Assembly (NCBI RefSeq): GCF_003994485.1 | Contig: NZ_RZNJ01000001.1 | Coordinates: forward strand, 623,765 to 687,764 | DNA from: Arsenicitalea aurantiaca | Lineage (GTDB): Bacteria > Pseudomonadota > Alphaproteobacteria > Rhizobiales > Devosiaceae | Reading direction: 5' to 3' | DNA length: 64,000 nt | Shown: positions 17,287 through 25,971 of the stretch, in pieces | How the letters are laid out: every line of letters starts with the position of its first letter | Position numbering within the stretch: the stretch's first letter is position 1 | Program-made: the position numbers and the translations under genes | The notes under the pieces: model-generated | The model's database searches: none | The model's input: only the letters and a program-made list of their open reading frames with translations | Told to the model about the DNA's origin: nothing

Positions 17287-17753
17287 GACAATCCTTGAAA
17301 CAAATCGGTCTGGCGTCCGGCTTCGCCCACTACCATCGCTGCGGCGAGGGCAACATTGATCGAGCGCAAGTCGGACCGCATCGGGATGCGGATGCGGGCA
17401 TCGGCGCGGGCCGCGACATCATCGGGCACGCCGGCGCTTTCGCGGCCCACCATGAGGACATCGGCGGGCGCATAGGAAAAGGCATAGGCGGACGTCTCTG
17501 CCCGCGTGGTGAGAAGGACGAGTCGGCGCCCTTCGGCCTCGCACCAATCCGAGAACCGGGCGAAGCTCACATGCTCGACGAGTGCGACGTGGTCGAGATA
17601 GTCGAGCCCGCTGCGCCGGAGGGCCTGGCGGGAGAAGGGAAAGCCGGTCGGGTGGATGACGTGCACCTCGATCCCCATACACGCGCCAAGGCGCAGCAGG
17701 GTGCCGGTGTTCTGGGCGATATCGGGCTGATAGAGGGCGAGAGCCAGGGGCAT
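17283..17753 (-). CDS. trmL: tRNA (cytidine(34)-2'-O)-methyltransferase
   Basis: A 156-residue SPOUT methyltransferase that 2'-O-methylates the wobble base of certain leucine tRNAs. Marks: [23 protein letters not shown] at the start, [11 protein letters not shown], the knot motifs [13 protein letters not shown] and [17 protein letters not shown]. The start at MPLALALYQ is set by alignment; upstream codons have no homology. Its stop overlaps the hemF ATG; divergent from petA. Confidence 0.93.
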   Translation of the reverse strand: MPLALALYQPDIAQNTGTLLRLGACMGIEVHVIHPTGFPFSRQALRRSGLDYLDHVALVEHVSFARFSDWCEAEGRRLVLLTTRAETSAYAFSYAPADVLMVGRESAGVPDDVAARADARIRIPMRSDLRSINVALAAAMVVGEAGRQTDLFQGLS

Positions 17754-18002
17754 CGTCTTCTCGGGAGAGCCGGTGGAGGAGGGGGCCGCCCCTTGCACCG
17801 CATGCGGGCCGCCCGAGGGAGTGGGTATAGTGTCGCAGATAAGGCAAGTCACCCTTTGGCAGGCTGGACAAGTCATAAGGAGAGTGCAAAAAGAACGCCA
17901 AATCGCGCGGCGCCTGGGGCGAGCGCTGGCCTATGGCTGCCTTTCGGCCCGGCCGGATGCGAGCCGAAACGCCGATCACTCATCGTTCGGGGATATACTA
18001 GA

Positions 18003-18545
18003 GTGGCAACGCAATCTGATACTGCCAATACCCATACACCCAAGGCGTCGCGGCGCGACTTCCTCTACGTCGCCACGGGCGCCGTCGGGGCAGTGGGCGT
18101 GGCCGGAGCCGTCTGGCCGCTGATCAACCAGATGAACCCGGACGCCTCGGTGCTGGCGCTCGCGCAGGTCGATTTCGACGTGTCCTCGATCGCCGAGGGT
18201 TCGTCGGTGACCATCATCTGGCGCGGCCTGCCGGTCTTCGTGCGGCACCGTACCGCCGCCGAGATCGAAGAGGCACGCGCGGTGCCCCTGAGCGAACTCA
18301 AGGACCCCGAGAGCGACGACCAGCGCGTCAAGGAAGGCCATGAGCAGTGGCTGATCATGATCGCCAACTGCACCCATCTGGGCTGCGTGCCGGTCGGGGA
18401 ATCGGGCAATTACGATGGCTGGTTCTGCCCCTGCCACGGGTCGCACTACGACACCGCCGGGCGCATCCGCCAGGGCCCCGCGCCGACCAATCTCGTGGTT
18501 CCGGAATACGAATTCTTGTCCGACACCATGGTTCGGATCGGCTAA
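18003..18545 (+). CDS. petA: ubiquinol-cytochrome c reductase iron-sulfur (Rieske) subunit
   Basis: A 180-residue Rieske protein of complex III. N-terminal twin-arginine signal-anchor [20 protein letters not shown] (residues 17-36) tethers it to the periplasmic face; the 2Fe-2S ligands are in CTHLGC and CPCHGSHYD, with the disulfide cysteines present. The start is a GTG (18003), as no ATG is available in frame; the Shine-Dalgarno is weak. First gene of petABC, 14 bases before petB. Confidence 0.95.
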   Translation: MATQSDTANTHTPKASRRDFLYVATGAVGAVGVAGAVWPLINQMNPDASVLALAQVDFDVSSIAEGSSVTIIWRGLPVFVRHRTAAEIEEARAVPLSELKDPESDDQRVKEGHEQWLIMIANCTHLGCVPVGESGNYDGWFCPCHGSHYDTAGRIRQGPAPTNLVVPEYEFLSDTMVRIG

Positions 18546-18559
18546 GGGGGCAAACTCAG

Positions 18560-19810
18560 ATGTCATCGCACGAATCCAACTACAGCCCCACCGGTCCCGT
18601 CGAAAGATGGGTGGATGAGCGGCTGCCGCTGGTCAGGTTCGCCAAAGAGCACCTGATGGACTTCCCCACCCCGAAGAACCTCAACTACTGGTGGACCTTC
18701 GGGGCGATCCTCGCGATCATGCTGGTGGTGCAGATTGTCACCGGCATCGTGCTCGCGATGCACTACACCCCGCATATCGATCTCGCCTTCGACTCGGTCG
18801 AGCACATCCGCCGCGACGTCAATGGCGGGCGCATCATCCAGGCCACCCACGCGGTGGGCGCCTCGATGTTCTTCGTTGCGCTCTACATCCACATCTTCCG
18901 CGGGCTTTATTTCGGCTCCTACAAGGCGCCCCGCGAGATCCTCTGGATGCTCGGCGTCATCATCTTCATCCTCGTGATGGCCATCGCCTTCATGGGCTAC
19001 GTGCTGCCCTGGGGCCAGATGAGCTTCTGGGGTGCGACGGTGATCACCAACATCTTCTCGGCAGTGCCGGTTGCCGGTGAGCCCCTGCTGCAGCTGCTGC
19101 GTGGCGGCTTTGCGGTGGACAACCCGACGCTCAACCGCTTCTTCTCGCTGCACTACCTGCTGCCCTTCGTCGTGGCCGCAGTGGTCGTGCTGCACATCTG
19201 GGCGCTGCACGTGCCGGGCAACAACAACCCGATCGGGGTGGACGTGAAGTCCAGCCGCGACACGGTGCCCTTCCATCCGTACTACACGATGAAGGACCTG
19301 TTCGCGATCGTGGTGTTCTTCATCCCCTTCGCATGGTTCGTGTTCTTTGCGCCGGACATCCTCGGGCACCCGGACAACTACATCCAGGCCAATGCCCAGA
19401 TCACGCCGGCGCACATCGTGCCCGAATGGTACCTGCTGCCCTTCTACACGATCCTGCGTGCCATCGACTTCAACGTGCTGTTCATCGACAGCCGCCTCGG
19501 TGGCGTGATCGCCATGGCCGGTTCACTCGTGATCCTGTTCTTCCTGCCCTGGCTCGACCGGTCGCGGGTGCGCTCGGGCACGTTCCGGCCGATGTTCAAG
19601 ATCTTCTACTGGCTGTTCGTGGTGAACTTCCTCGTGCTCACCTATCTGGGTGCGCAGCCGGCCGAGGGCATCTACGTGCTGCTCGCCAAGATCTCGACGG
19701 CCTACTACTTCGCCTACTTCCTGATCATCCTGCCGCTCCTGTCGCGCATCGAGACGCCCCGGCCCCTGCCGGCCAGCATCTCCGAGAGCGTGCTCGGCAA
19801 GGCCCATTAA
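18560..19810 (+). CDS. petB: cytochrome b of the bc1 complex
   Basis: A 416-residue full-length cytochrome b with eight hydrophobic helices, carrying the b-haems and the Qo and Qi quinone sites. Marks: [28 protein letters not shown], haem-ligand histidines in [13 protein letters not shown]-like and [11 protein letters not shown] stretches, [19 protein letters not shown], and the PEWY motif ([12 protein letters not shown]) of the Qo site. It is not fused to cytochrome c1. AAGGGGG lies before the ATG. Confidence 0.96.
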   Translation: MSSHESNYSPTGPVERWVDERLPLVRFAKEHLMDFPTPKNLNYWWTFGAILAIMLVVQIVTGIVLAMHYTPHIDLAFDSVEHIRRDVNGGRIIQATHAVGASMFFVALYIHIFRGLYFGSYKAPREILWMLGVIIFILVMAIAFMGYVLPWGQMSFWGATVITNIFSAVPVAGEPLLQLLRGGFAVDNPTLNRFFSLHYLLPFVVAAVVVLHIWALHVPGNNNPIGVDVKSSRDTVPFHPYYTMKDLFAIVVFFIPFAWFVFFAPDILGHPDNYIQANAQITPAHIVPEWYLLPFYTILRAIDFNVLFIDSRLGGVIAMAGSLVILFFLPWLDRSRVRSGTFRPMFKIFYWLFVVNFLVLTYLGAQPAEGIYVLLAKISTAYYFAYFLIILPLLSRIETPRPLPASISESVLGKAH

Positions 19811-19830
19811 GCGACGACGAGGCAAACGGA

Positions 19831-20700
19831 ATGTTCAAGTTCAAAACCATTCTGGCAGCTCTTGTCGGCGCGATGGCGCTGGTGGCTCCGGCCACCGCCG
19901 CCGAGCCCGGCGGGCCGCTGGTGCCCAAGCAGAGCTGGACCTTCGCCGGTCCGTTCGGCACCTATGACGAGAACCAGCTGCAGCGCGGCTTCCAGGTCTA
20001 TCGGGAAGTTTGCGCGAGCTGCCACGGCATGCGGCTGATCGCCTTCCGCAACCTCTCCGAGCCGGGTGGCCCCCGCTTCTCGGAGGCGCAGGTGCGAGCG
20101 CTGGCGGCCGAGTATCAGATCGTCGATCCGGCAGCCGAAGGCGGCGTGCGCCCCGGCGTCCCTGCCGACCGCTTCCCGACCCCGTTCGCCAACGAGCAGG
20201 AAGCCCGTGACGCCAATGGCGGGGCCTATCCCCCCGACTTCTCGGTGATCGCCAAGGCACGCGGCATCTACGAGCCGTTCCCCAACTGGGCGTTCAACTA
20301 CTTCACCGGCTATTCCGAAGGCGGCCCAGACTATATCCACGCGCTGCTGATGGGCTATCGTGAGCCGCCCGAGGGCATCGAGCTGCAGCCGGGCCAGTAC
20401 TACAACGACTATTTCCCGGGGCACCTGATCTCCATGGCGCCGCCGCTGCAGGACGGTCTCGTCACCTATGAGGGCGAGGGCGTTCCGGAAACGCTCGACC
20501 AGTATGCCACGGACCTCTCGGCCTTCCTGATGTGGACAGCCGAGCCCCATCTGGTGGCACGCAAGGAAGCCGGCTTCCGGGTGATCACCTTCCTCATCCT
20601 GTTTGCGGGCCTGCTCTACTTCGTCAAGAACAAGCTCTGGGCCAATGTGAAGCACCGCAATCCCTCGCCCGACGACGTCGAGCGCGACGCACGGGCCTGA
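19831..20700 (+). CDS. petC: cytochrome c1
   Basis: A 289-residue cytochrome c1. Signal peptide MFKFKTILAALVGAMALVAPATAAE, covalent haem site CASCHG near residue 67, long periplasmic domain with YFTGYSEGGPDYIHALLMGY, the probable axial methionine in HLISMAPPL, and a C-terminal anchor FLILFAGLLYFV followed by basic residues. Last gene of the petABC operon, with a strong terminator 24 bases after its stop. Confidence 0.96.
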   Translation: MFKFKTILAALVGAMALVAPATAAEPGGPLVPKQSWTFAGPFGTYDENQLQRGFQVYREVCASCHGMRLIAFRNLSEPGGPRFSEAQVRALAAEYQIVDPAAEGGVRPGVPADRFPTPFANEQEARDANGGAYPPDFSVIAKARGIYEPFPNWAFNYFTGYSEGGPDYIHALLMGYREPPEGIELQPGQYYNDYFPGHLISMAPPLQDGLVTYEGEGVPETLDQYATDLSAFLMWTAEPHLVARKEAGFRVITFLILFAGLLYFVKNKLWANVKHRNPSPDDVERDARA

Positions 20701-20723
20701 GGACCGGACCAGAAGAGTGCGAG

Positions 20724-20747
20724 AAGGGGCCCTGTGGGGCCCCTTTT
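20724..20747 (+). terminator. Rho-independent terminator of petABC
   Basis: Nine-bp perfect stem AAGGGGCCC/GGGCCCCTT around TGTG, followed by TT on the plus strand; positioned just after petC. Confidence 0.85.
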
Positions 20748-20864
20748 CAATTCGTGAAGGCTCCGAGGGCCGGGGCCTCTTGCAGGCGCGGCGGGAGGCG
20801 GGCACACTTCTGCCCGATCCGCGTGCTCAAAGCGGGGCCAACGGGGAATCGGAAAGGGATATCG

Positions 20865-21062
20865 ATGTCGGTTGCCAGAGTTGCCTTCACCGCTATCGGG
20901 CTCGCCATGACGGTGGCGCGCAACCCGGTGCTGCGGGCCGGGATCCGGGCCGCGGCAACCAATCCGCGCACCCGAGCCATGGTGACCGAGGCGGCGCTCG
21001 GCGCGGCCTACACCGCCGGAGTGGTCGCGCGCCGCATCGTTCCGCGCAAGCGGATCGACTGA
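20865..21062 (+). CDS. small alanine/arginine-rich hypothetical protein
   Basis: A 65-residue protein, start MSVARVAFTAIGLAMTVARNP, rich in Ala, Arg and Thr, with a moderately hydrophobic N-terminal helix and a basic end (RRIVPRKRID). GGAAAGGGAT upstream may serve as ribosome-binding site. It lies between the petABC terminator and apt. No family recognised; possibly a small membrane-associated or cationic protein. Coding is supported by frame integrity and codon use only. Confidence 0.55.
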   Translation: MSVARVAFTAIGLAMTVARNPVLRAGIRAAATNPRTRAMVTEAALGAAYTAGVVARRIVPRKRID

Positions 21063-21162
21063 GGGGACGGGCAAAACCGGCATCCGCGAGCGGCTCGGCC
21101 CTTGCGTGTGGGCCCATCATGAGGTCAATTCGCTCCGGATCTTCAACCGACCGGACCGACCC

Positions 21163-21696
21163 ATGCCGCTTGATCTCAAGGCCCTCGTGCGCTCCATTCC
21201 CGACTATCCGAAAGCCGGAATCCTCTTTCGCGACATCACGACGCTGATCGAGCATCCCGAGGGGTTCCGGGAGGCGGTCGAGCGGCTGGCCGAGACCCAT
21301 CGCGGCGCGGGGATCACCCATGTCGCGGGGATCGAGGCGCGGGGCTTCATCTTCGGGGCGGGCGTCGCCATCGCGCTCGGGGTGGGGTTCGTGCCGGTGC
21401 GCAAATCGGGCAAGCTGCCCGGAGAGACCATCGGGCAGAACTATGCGCTCGAATATGGGGTCGACACCATCGAGATCCATGCCGACGTGCTGGGGGCGGG
21501 CGACAATGTGCTGCTCATCGACGATCTGATCGCGACGGGCGGAACGGCGGTCGCGGCAGCGGGCCTGTTGCGCCGGACGGGCGCAAGGGTGGCGCATGCG
21601 GGGTTCGTGATCGACCTCTTCGATCTCGGCGGGGCCGAGAAGCTGCGCGCGATGGATGTCGCCGTCGAGGCGTTAATCCCTTTCGAGGGGCACTGA
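21163..21696 (+). CDS. apt: adenine phosphoribosyltransferase
   Basis: A 177-residue enzyme that makes AMP from adenine and PRPP. Marks: SIPDYPKAGILFRDIT, VAGIEARGFIFG, LPGETIGQNYALEYG and the PRPP loop VLLIDDLIATGGT. Start at MPLDLKALVRS by alignment and length. The gene follows petABC as in many Rhizobiales. With ade elsewhere in the window, the cell has both deamination and phosphoribosylation routes for adenine. Confidence 0.96.
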   Translation: MPLDLKALVRSIPDYPKAGILFRDITTLIEHPEGFREAVERLAETHRGAGITHVAGIEARGFIFGAGVAIALGVGFVPVRKSGKLPGETIGQNYALEYGVDTIEIHADVLGAGDNVLLIDDLIATGGTAVAAAGLLRRTGARVAHAGFVIDLFDLGGAEKLRAMDVAVEALIPFEGH

Positions 21697-21718
21697 GCGG
21701 AGAGAGCGTGCCCGCGGT

Positions 21719-22072
21719 TCAGCGCGGCGTGCAGGTGAGGATTTCGCGATCGGGCGAGGTCAGCGAGAGCAGCGGGCCGCCATTGGCGTCGGTGGTGAGG
21801 CGCGCCGCCTCGATGCCGGCATTGGCAAGCAAATTGCCGCTCGTGAACATGACGCCGTCGGCATAGAGCTCGGCGGTGCCGGTGCCTGAGGCGGTGGAGC
21901 CAAAATTTGCCGAGGCATAGGCGTAATTGCCCGCGATGATGCTGAGGAGCCCGGCCTTCGCGCCATCGACATTGGCCCGGCAGCCCCAATTGCCGCGGTA
22001 TTCCTGGGCGTGTGCCAGGCCGGGGGCGACGGAGAGGGCGATGAGGGCGATCAGCAGGCTCGTGCGGCGCAT
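21719..22072 (-). CDS. secreted hypothetical protein
   Basis: A 117-residue protein with a clear signal peptide (MRRTSLLIALIALSVAPGLAHAQ, cleavage after AHA) and a mature domain with two cysteines (WGCRANV, ILTC) that could form a disulfide. Glycine- and alanine-rich, no family recognised. Convergent with apt, downstream of the MaoC pair, which is the likely transcript source. Confidence 0.75.
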   Translation of the reverse strand: MRRTSLLIALIALSVAPGLAHAQEYRGNWGCRANVDGAKAGLLSIIAGNYAYASANFGSTASGTGTAELYADGVMFTSGNLLANAGIEAARLTTDANGGPLLSLTSPDREILTCTPR

Positions 22073-22088
22073 GGCACTTCCGAATCGG

Positions 22089-22640
22089 TTAGCGACGCAG
22101 CAACTTTCCCACGAACGGCAGGCGGGTCAACGCCAGATATGCCCGCTCGCCGAGGCCGGGCCGGTAATCGCGCAGCTTTGAAAAGCCGACGAGCTCGGCG
22201 TGATAGACCTGCAGCCCGTCCTGATTGACAGCATCGAGGCGGTTGAAGAGCAGCCCCCAGCCCGGAATGGAATTCGAGGGGCGCTTGTCGGTGACGGTGA
22301 GGGTGTAGCGAACGGTGTCGCCGGGGCGGACGGGGGCCGTGAAATCCATGCGGTTGACGCCGGGGGATGGGCCAGAGACGCCGGGCTCGAGGCCCTCCGC
22401 GCGCAGGCGCTCCTCCTCTGCAAAGAGCGCGTCGACCATCTTGCGGTGCCCGATGCTGACGGTGTGCCAGCCGGAGGCGACGAGGCCGCCAAAGGGGCCA
22501 TGGCGGGCGAGCTCGGGATCGGCGTGCAGATATTGCGGATCGTAGGCTTTTGCGAAGGCGAGGATCTCGGCTTCGGTGAAGGTGTGGGTGCCCAGATCGT
22601 GCGGCTCGTCGATGACGATGTCCTCGAACCAGCGGGTCAT
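22089..22640 (-). CDS. MaoC-like dehydratase (hot-dog fold), second of a pair
   Basis: A 183-residue hot-dog protein of the MaoC/R-specific enoyl-CoA hydratase type. The hydratase motif is FAKAYDPQYLHAD, with the Asp and His expected for catalysis, followed by GGLVASGWHTVSIGHR and VRPGDTVRYTLTVTDKR. It overlaps by four bases the preceding MaoC gene, so the two are translationally coupled and probably form a heterodimeric or paired hydratase; substrate unknown. Confidence 0.88.
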   Translation of the reverse strand: MTRWFEDIVIDEPHDLGTHTFTEAEILAFAKAYDPQYLHADPELARHGPFGGLVASGWHTVSIGHRKMVDALFAEEERLRAEGLEPGVSGPSPGVNRMDFTAPVRPGDTVRYTLTVTDKRPSNSIPGWGLLFNRLDAVNQDGLQVYHAELVGFSKLRDYRPGLGERAYLALTRLPFVGKLLRR

Positions 22641-23173
22641 CGGGGCGCCCCCATATGGCCCGAGGGGAGATCATAGGGCTGCTGCGGGGTGGGGCGGGGC
22701 TCGCCATCGCCGGACGGGCGGGTCGCGACCATGCTCGAGAGCGTCATGGTCATCACCGGTTCGCCCTTCTGGTTGGATACGGCGATGGCGAGGGTCATGA
22801 TGCCCCAGTCCGGATGGCTCGCCGAGCGGCGGAGCCCGGTGATCGTCGCGGTGCCGCCGATGGTGTCGCCCACCATGACGGGGCGGCGCCATTTGAGGTC
22901 GGTGAAGCCGAGCCCGCCCATGGCGGCGATCTGGCCGAGGAAGGTATCCACCAGCATGCGCAGGGTGAGCGCGCCCGTCTGCCAGCCGCTGGCGGCGAGC
23001 CCGCCGAGGAGGGAGGCCTTCGCGGCCTTCTCGTCGAGGTGGAAGGGCAGGGGATCGAATTCGCGCGCGAAGGCGATGATCATCTCACGGCTGACAGCCG
23101 TCTCGCCGAGCGTGATCACCTCGCCCTCGGCAAGATCCTCGAAATGGCGCCGGCCTGCGGTGACGGGGTTCAT
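22637..23173 (-). CDS. MaoC-like dehydratase (hot-dog fold), first of a pair
   Basis: A 178-residue MaoC-type protein. Start HFEDLAEGEVITLGE, hydratase motif FAREFDPLPFHLDEKAA, then GLAASGWQTGALTLRM and RRPVMVGDTIGG. It begins three bases after the ychF stop and overlaps the second MaoC gene by four bases. The two proteins share fold and motif spacing but differ clearly in sequence, so they are ancient paralogues rather than a recent duplication. Confidence 0.88.
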   Translation of the reverse strand: MNPVTAGRRHFEDLAEGEVITLGETAVSREMIIAFAREFDPLPFHLDEKAAKASLLGGLAASGWQTGALTLRMLVDTFLGQIAAMGGLGFTDLKWRRPVMVGDTIGGTATITGLRRSASHPDWGIMTLAIAVSNQKGEPVMTMTLSSMVATRPSGDGEPRPTPQQPYDLPSGHMGAPR

Positions 23174-23176
23174 GGC

Positions 23177-24274
23177 TCAGGTGTTGAACTTGAACAGCAT
23201 GACGTCGCCGTCGCGCACGACATAGTCCTTGCCTTCGTCGCGGGCCTTTCCGGCCTCCTTGGCCGGGACCTCGCCGCCGAGCGCGACGTAATCGTCATAG
23301 GCGATGGTCTGGGCGCGAATGAAACCGCGCTCGAAATCGGAATGGATGACGCCTGCTGCCTGCGGGGCGCGGGTGCCGGAAGTGATCGTCCAGGCGCGGG
23401 CTTCCTTGGGTCCGGCGGTGAAATAGGTCTGAAGCCCGAGCAGCGCGTAGCCGGCGCGGATGAGCTTGTTGAGGCCGGGTTCCTCGAGCCCGATCGAGGA
23501 GAGGAACTCGGCCTGCTCCTCGTCCGAGAGCTGGGCGAGCTGGCTCTCGATCTCGGCAGAGATGACGACGGCGCCCGCGCCATTGGCCTCGGCATAGGCC
23601 CGGACCTTCTCGGTCATCGCATTGCCGTCGGCCGCGGAGCCTTCGTCGACATTGCAGACATAGAGCACGGGCTTGGCGGTGAGGAGCTGCAGTTCGCGGA
23701 AGGGCTTCTCCTCCTCCTCGGACCGCTCGACGTGACGGGCGGGGCGGCCGTCGCGAAGGACGGCGAGGCTGCGCGCGATGAGATCGAGGGCGACCTTGGC
23801 GTCCTTGTCGTTCTGCTTGGCCTTCTTCTCGAGGCCCGACACACGCTTTTCGAGGCTTTCGAGATCGGCGAGCATCAGCTCGGTCTCGACGATCTCGGCA
23901 TCGGCGAGCGGATCGACCCGGCCCGAGACGTGGATGATGTTGGGATCCTCAAAGCACCGCAGCACGTAGATGACCGCGTCGCACTCGCGGATATTGGCGA
24001 GGAACTGATTGCCGAGGCCTTCGCCCTGGCTTGCGCCTTTGACGAGCCCGGCAATGTCCACAAAGCTCATGCGGGCGGGGATGACGGAGGCGGATTTGGC
24101 GACCCTGGCGAGCGTGTCGAGGCGCGCATCGGGCACCGAGACCTCACCCACGTTCGGCTCGATGGTGCAGAAGGGGAAATTGGCGGCCTGGGCGGCGGCA
24201 GTGCGGGTGAGGGCGTTGAACAGGGTCGACTTGCCGACATTGGGCAGGCCGACGATGCCGCATTTGAAACCCAT
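23177..24274 (-). CDS. ychF: ribosome-binding ATPase YchF (Obg-like)
   Basis: A 365-residue TRAFAC-class P-loop protein. Walker A GLPNVGKSTLFNAL (residue 8), DIAGLVKGASQGEGLGNQFL, the nonstandard specificity loop NVDEG that favours ATP over GTP, a coiled-coil middle, and a C-terminal TGS-like domain with the signature AWTITSGTRAPQAAGVIHSDFE split over its start. Binds 70S ribosomes and acts in stress control in E. coli. Part of a pth-ychF arrangement conserved in many bacteria. Confidence 0.97.
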   Translation of the reverse strand: MGFKCGIVGLPNVGKSTLFNALTRTAAAQAANFPFCTIEPNVGEVSVPDARLDTLARVAKSASVIPARMSFVDIAGLVKGASQGEGLGNQFLANIRECDAVIYVLRCFEDPNIIHVSGRVDPLADAEIVETELMLADLESLEKRVSGLEKKAKQNDKDAKVALDLIARSLAVLRDGRPARHVERSEEEEKPFRELQLLTAKPVLYVCNVDEGSAADGNAMTEKVRAYAEANGAGAVVISAEIESQLAQLSDEEQAEFLSSIGLEEPGLNKLIRAGYALLGLQTYFTAGPKEARAWTITSGTRAPQAAGVIHSDFERGFIRAQTIAYDDYVALGGEVPAKEAGKARDEGKDYVVRDGDVMLFKFNT

Positions 24275-24346
24275 GGGGTGTCTCCAAACCTTTGTTGCCG
24301 CTGCACGTCGTGCGGAGGGGCGGCGATGTCAATGTGGCGGCCGGGA

Positions 24347-25051
24347 TCAGCCGGACTTGTCGCCGAGAAGCTTCTTGAGCATGGCGGCCATCGGGCCGGA
24401 CTGGGGCGGCTCGACCTGGGCAGGCCGGGGCCGGGCGGCCCGGACGTGGCTCTGGGCAGGCCGCGCGGGTTTTGCCGGGGATTCTTCGCCGCCGGCAAGG
24501 GCGAGCTTGTTCATGAAGCCCGATTCATTGCCCTCGAGCAGGAGGCCGATATTGTCGGCGAGTGCCTCGAGGAGGGGATCGAGCCAGTCCGCATCGGCCT
24601 TGGCGAAATCGCCCAGCACGTGGCGGTTGACCAGCTCCTTGTGGCCCGGATGCCCGATGCCGAGCCGGACCCGCCGGTAGCCGACGCCGATCTGCGGATC
24701 GATCGAGCGCAGACCATTGTGCCCGCCATTGCCACCGCCGGTCTTGACGCGGACCTTGCCGGGGGCGAGGTCGAGCTCGTCATAGATGACGGTGACCGCG
24801 GACAGTTCGAGCTTGTAGAACTTGACCGCGGAGGCGACGCTGTCGCCCGAGCGGTTCATGAAAGTCTGCGGCTTCAGCAGCAGGACACGCCGACCCTCGA
24901 CCTCGCCTTCGGCGAGGAGGCCGGAGAATTTCTGGCGGAAGGGAGAAAAGGTGTGCTGGCGGGCAATGGCATCGATCGCCATGAAGCCGATATTGTGCCG
25001 GTTGGCGCGATACTGGTCCCCCGGATTGCCGAGGCCAACGAGCAGATGCAT
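24347..25051 (-). CDS. pth: peptidyl-tRNA hydrolase
   Basis: A 234-residue Pth that releases peptides from peptidyl-tRNA. Marks: LLVGLGNPGDQYRANRHNIGF with the conserved Asn and catalytic His, KPQTFMNRSGDSV, YDELDLAPGKVRVKTGGGNGGHNGLRS split between strands. Beyond residue 190 there is an extra Pro/Ala-rich tail ending MLKKLLGDKSG, common in Rhizobiales and absent from E. coli Pth. Lies between rplY and ychF, the usual order. Confidence 0.96.
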   Translation of the reverse strand: MHLLVGLGNPGDQYRANRHNIGFMAIDAIARQHTFSPFRQKFSGLLAEGEVEGRRVLLLKPQTFMNRSGDSVASAVKFYKLELSAVTVIYDELDLAPGKVRVKTGGGNGGHNGLRSIDPQIGVGYRRVRLGIGHPGHKELVNRHVLGDFAKADADWLDPLLEALADNIGLLLEGNESGFMNKLALAGGEESPAKPARPAQSHVRAARPRPAQVEPPQSGPMAAMLKKLLGDKSG

Positions 25052-25102
25052 CGGGCGTCTCCGGTATACAGGGGCGGCCCGGAGGCCGCCCCCGCAAAAG
25101 GC

Positions 25103-25717
25103 TTACTCTTCGTCCCCGCCCTCTTCGCCTTCGGCGCCGCTCTCGGACGACTTCAGGGCAGAGGGTGCAACGATGGTCGCGACGGTGAAATCGCGGTCCT
25201 TGATGGTCGGCTCCACATTGCGCGGCAGCTTGACCGCGGAGATGTGGATCGAATCGCCGATCTCGGTGCCGGTGAGATCGACGCGGATCTCTTCGGGGAT
25301 CGCATCGGCCGGGCAGGAGAGCTCGACGGTGTGGCGCACGATGTTGAGCGTGCCGCCGCGCTTGAGGCCGGGGCTCTGCTCTTCATTGTCGAAATGCACG
25401 GGCACTTCGACGTCGATCCGCGAGCCGGCGGTGACGCGCAGGAAGTCGACATGCATGGCAAAATCACGCACGGGGTCGAGCTGGTAATCGCGCGGGATCA
25501 CCTGGTGCTTCTCGCCGTCCACGTCGACGGTGATGACGTGGGAGAGGAAGCCGCCTGCATAGATGCGCTTCATGGCATCCTTGTAGGCGATCGAGATGGT
25601 CAGCGGGGGCTTCTTGTCGCCGTAGATCACGGCGGGGATCAGACCTTCGCGACGCAGTGCCCGAGCGGCCCCCTTGCCCACTCCGCTCCGCGCCTTTGCA
25701 TTCAATTCGGCAGCCAT
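25103..25717 (-). CDS. rplY: 50S ribosomal protein L25/general stress protein Ctc
   Basis: A 204-residue two-domain L25 (TL5/CTC form) that binds 5S rRNA. Start [22 protein letters not shown] aligns with other L25; the C-terminal domain has [22 protein letters not shown] and [19 protein letters not shown], and an acidic tail ([13 protein letters not shown]). Upstream in-frame starts exist (an ATG 10 codons earlier) but the alignment favours 25717. First gene of an rplY-pth-ychF-MaoC run. Confidence 0.95.
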   Translation of the reverse strand: MAAELNAKARSGVGKGAARALRREGLIPAVIYGDKKPPLTISIAYKDAMKRIYAGGFLSHVITVDVDGEKHQVIPRDYQLDPVRDFAMHVDFLRVTAGSRIDVEVPVHFDNEEQSPGLKRGGTLNIVRHTVELSCPADAIPEEIRVDLTGTEIGDSIHISAVKLPRNVEPTIKDRDFTVATIVAPSALKSSESGAEGEEGGDEE

Positions 25718-25971
25718 TGGATATCCATTCCGGTTGGTGCGACCCATGCTCTCATAGATCGCGCGCCCGTCCTCCAGGGGTGACGAGCGCTTCATGGGCG
25801 GGGTGTATAGAGCAAGGGGACCTGTTAGGGAATAGTCAAAGCGAAAGGCGCCGCAGCACGGGACATTAACCATCCCTGCGGCGATGGACCGCCCGGGCTT
25901 GCCAAAGCAAGACGGCGGTAACATGTGGGGCCCATCGTGACGTCAAACGGGTCGCGTCAGGGCTCACCAAC

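Noticed and set aside
22655-25783. A very long plus-strand open frame (over 1000 codons) across the MaoC-ychF-pth-rplY region
   Set aside because: It is the antisense shadow of four well-supported minus-strand genes in GC-rich DNA; its product has no recognisable domain and its composition is that of mirrored codons.
25865-25875. ATTAACCAT near the rplY/GGDEF gap as a CtrA site
   Set aside because: Only a half-site; too short to separate from chance.
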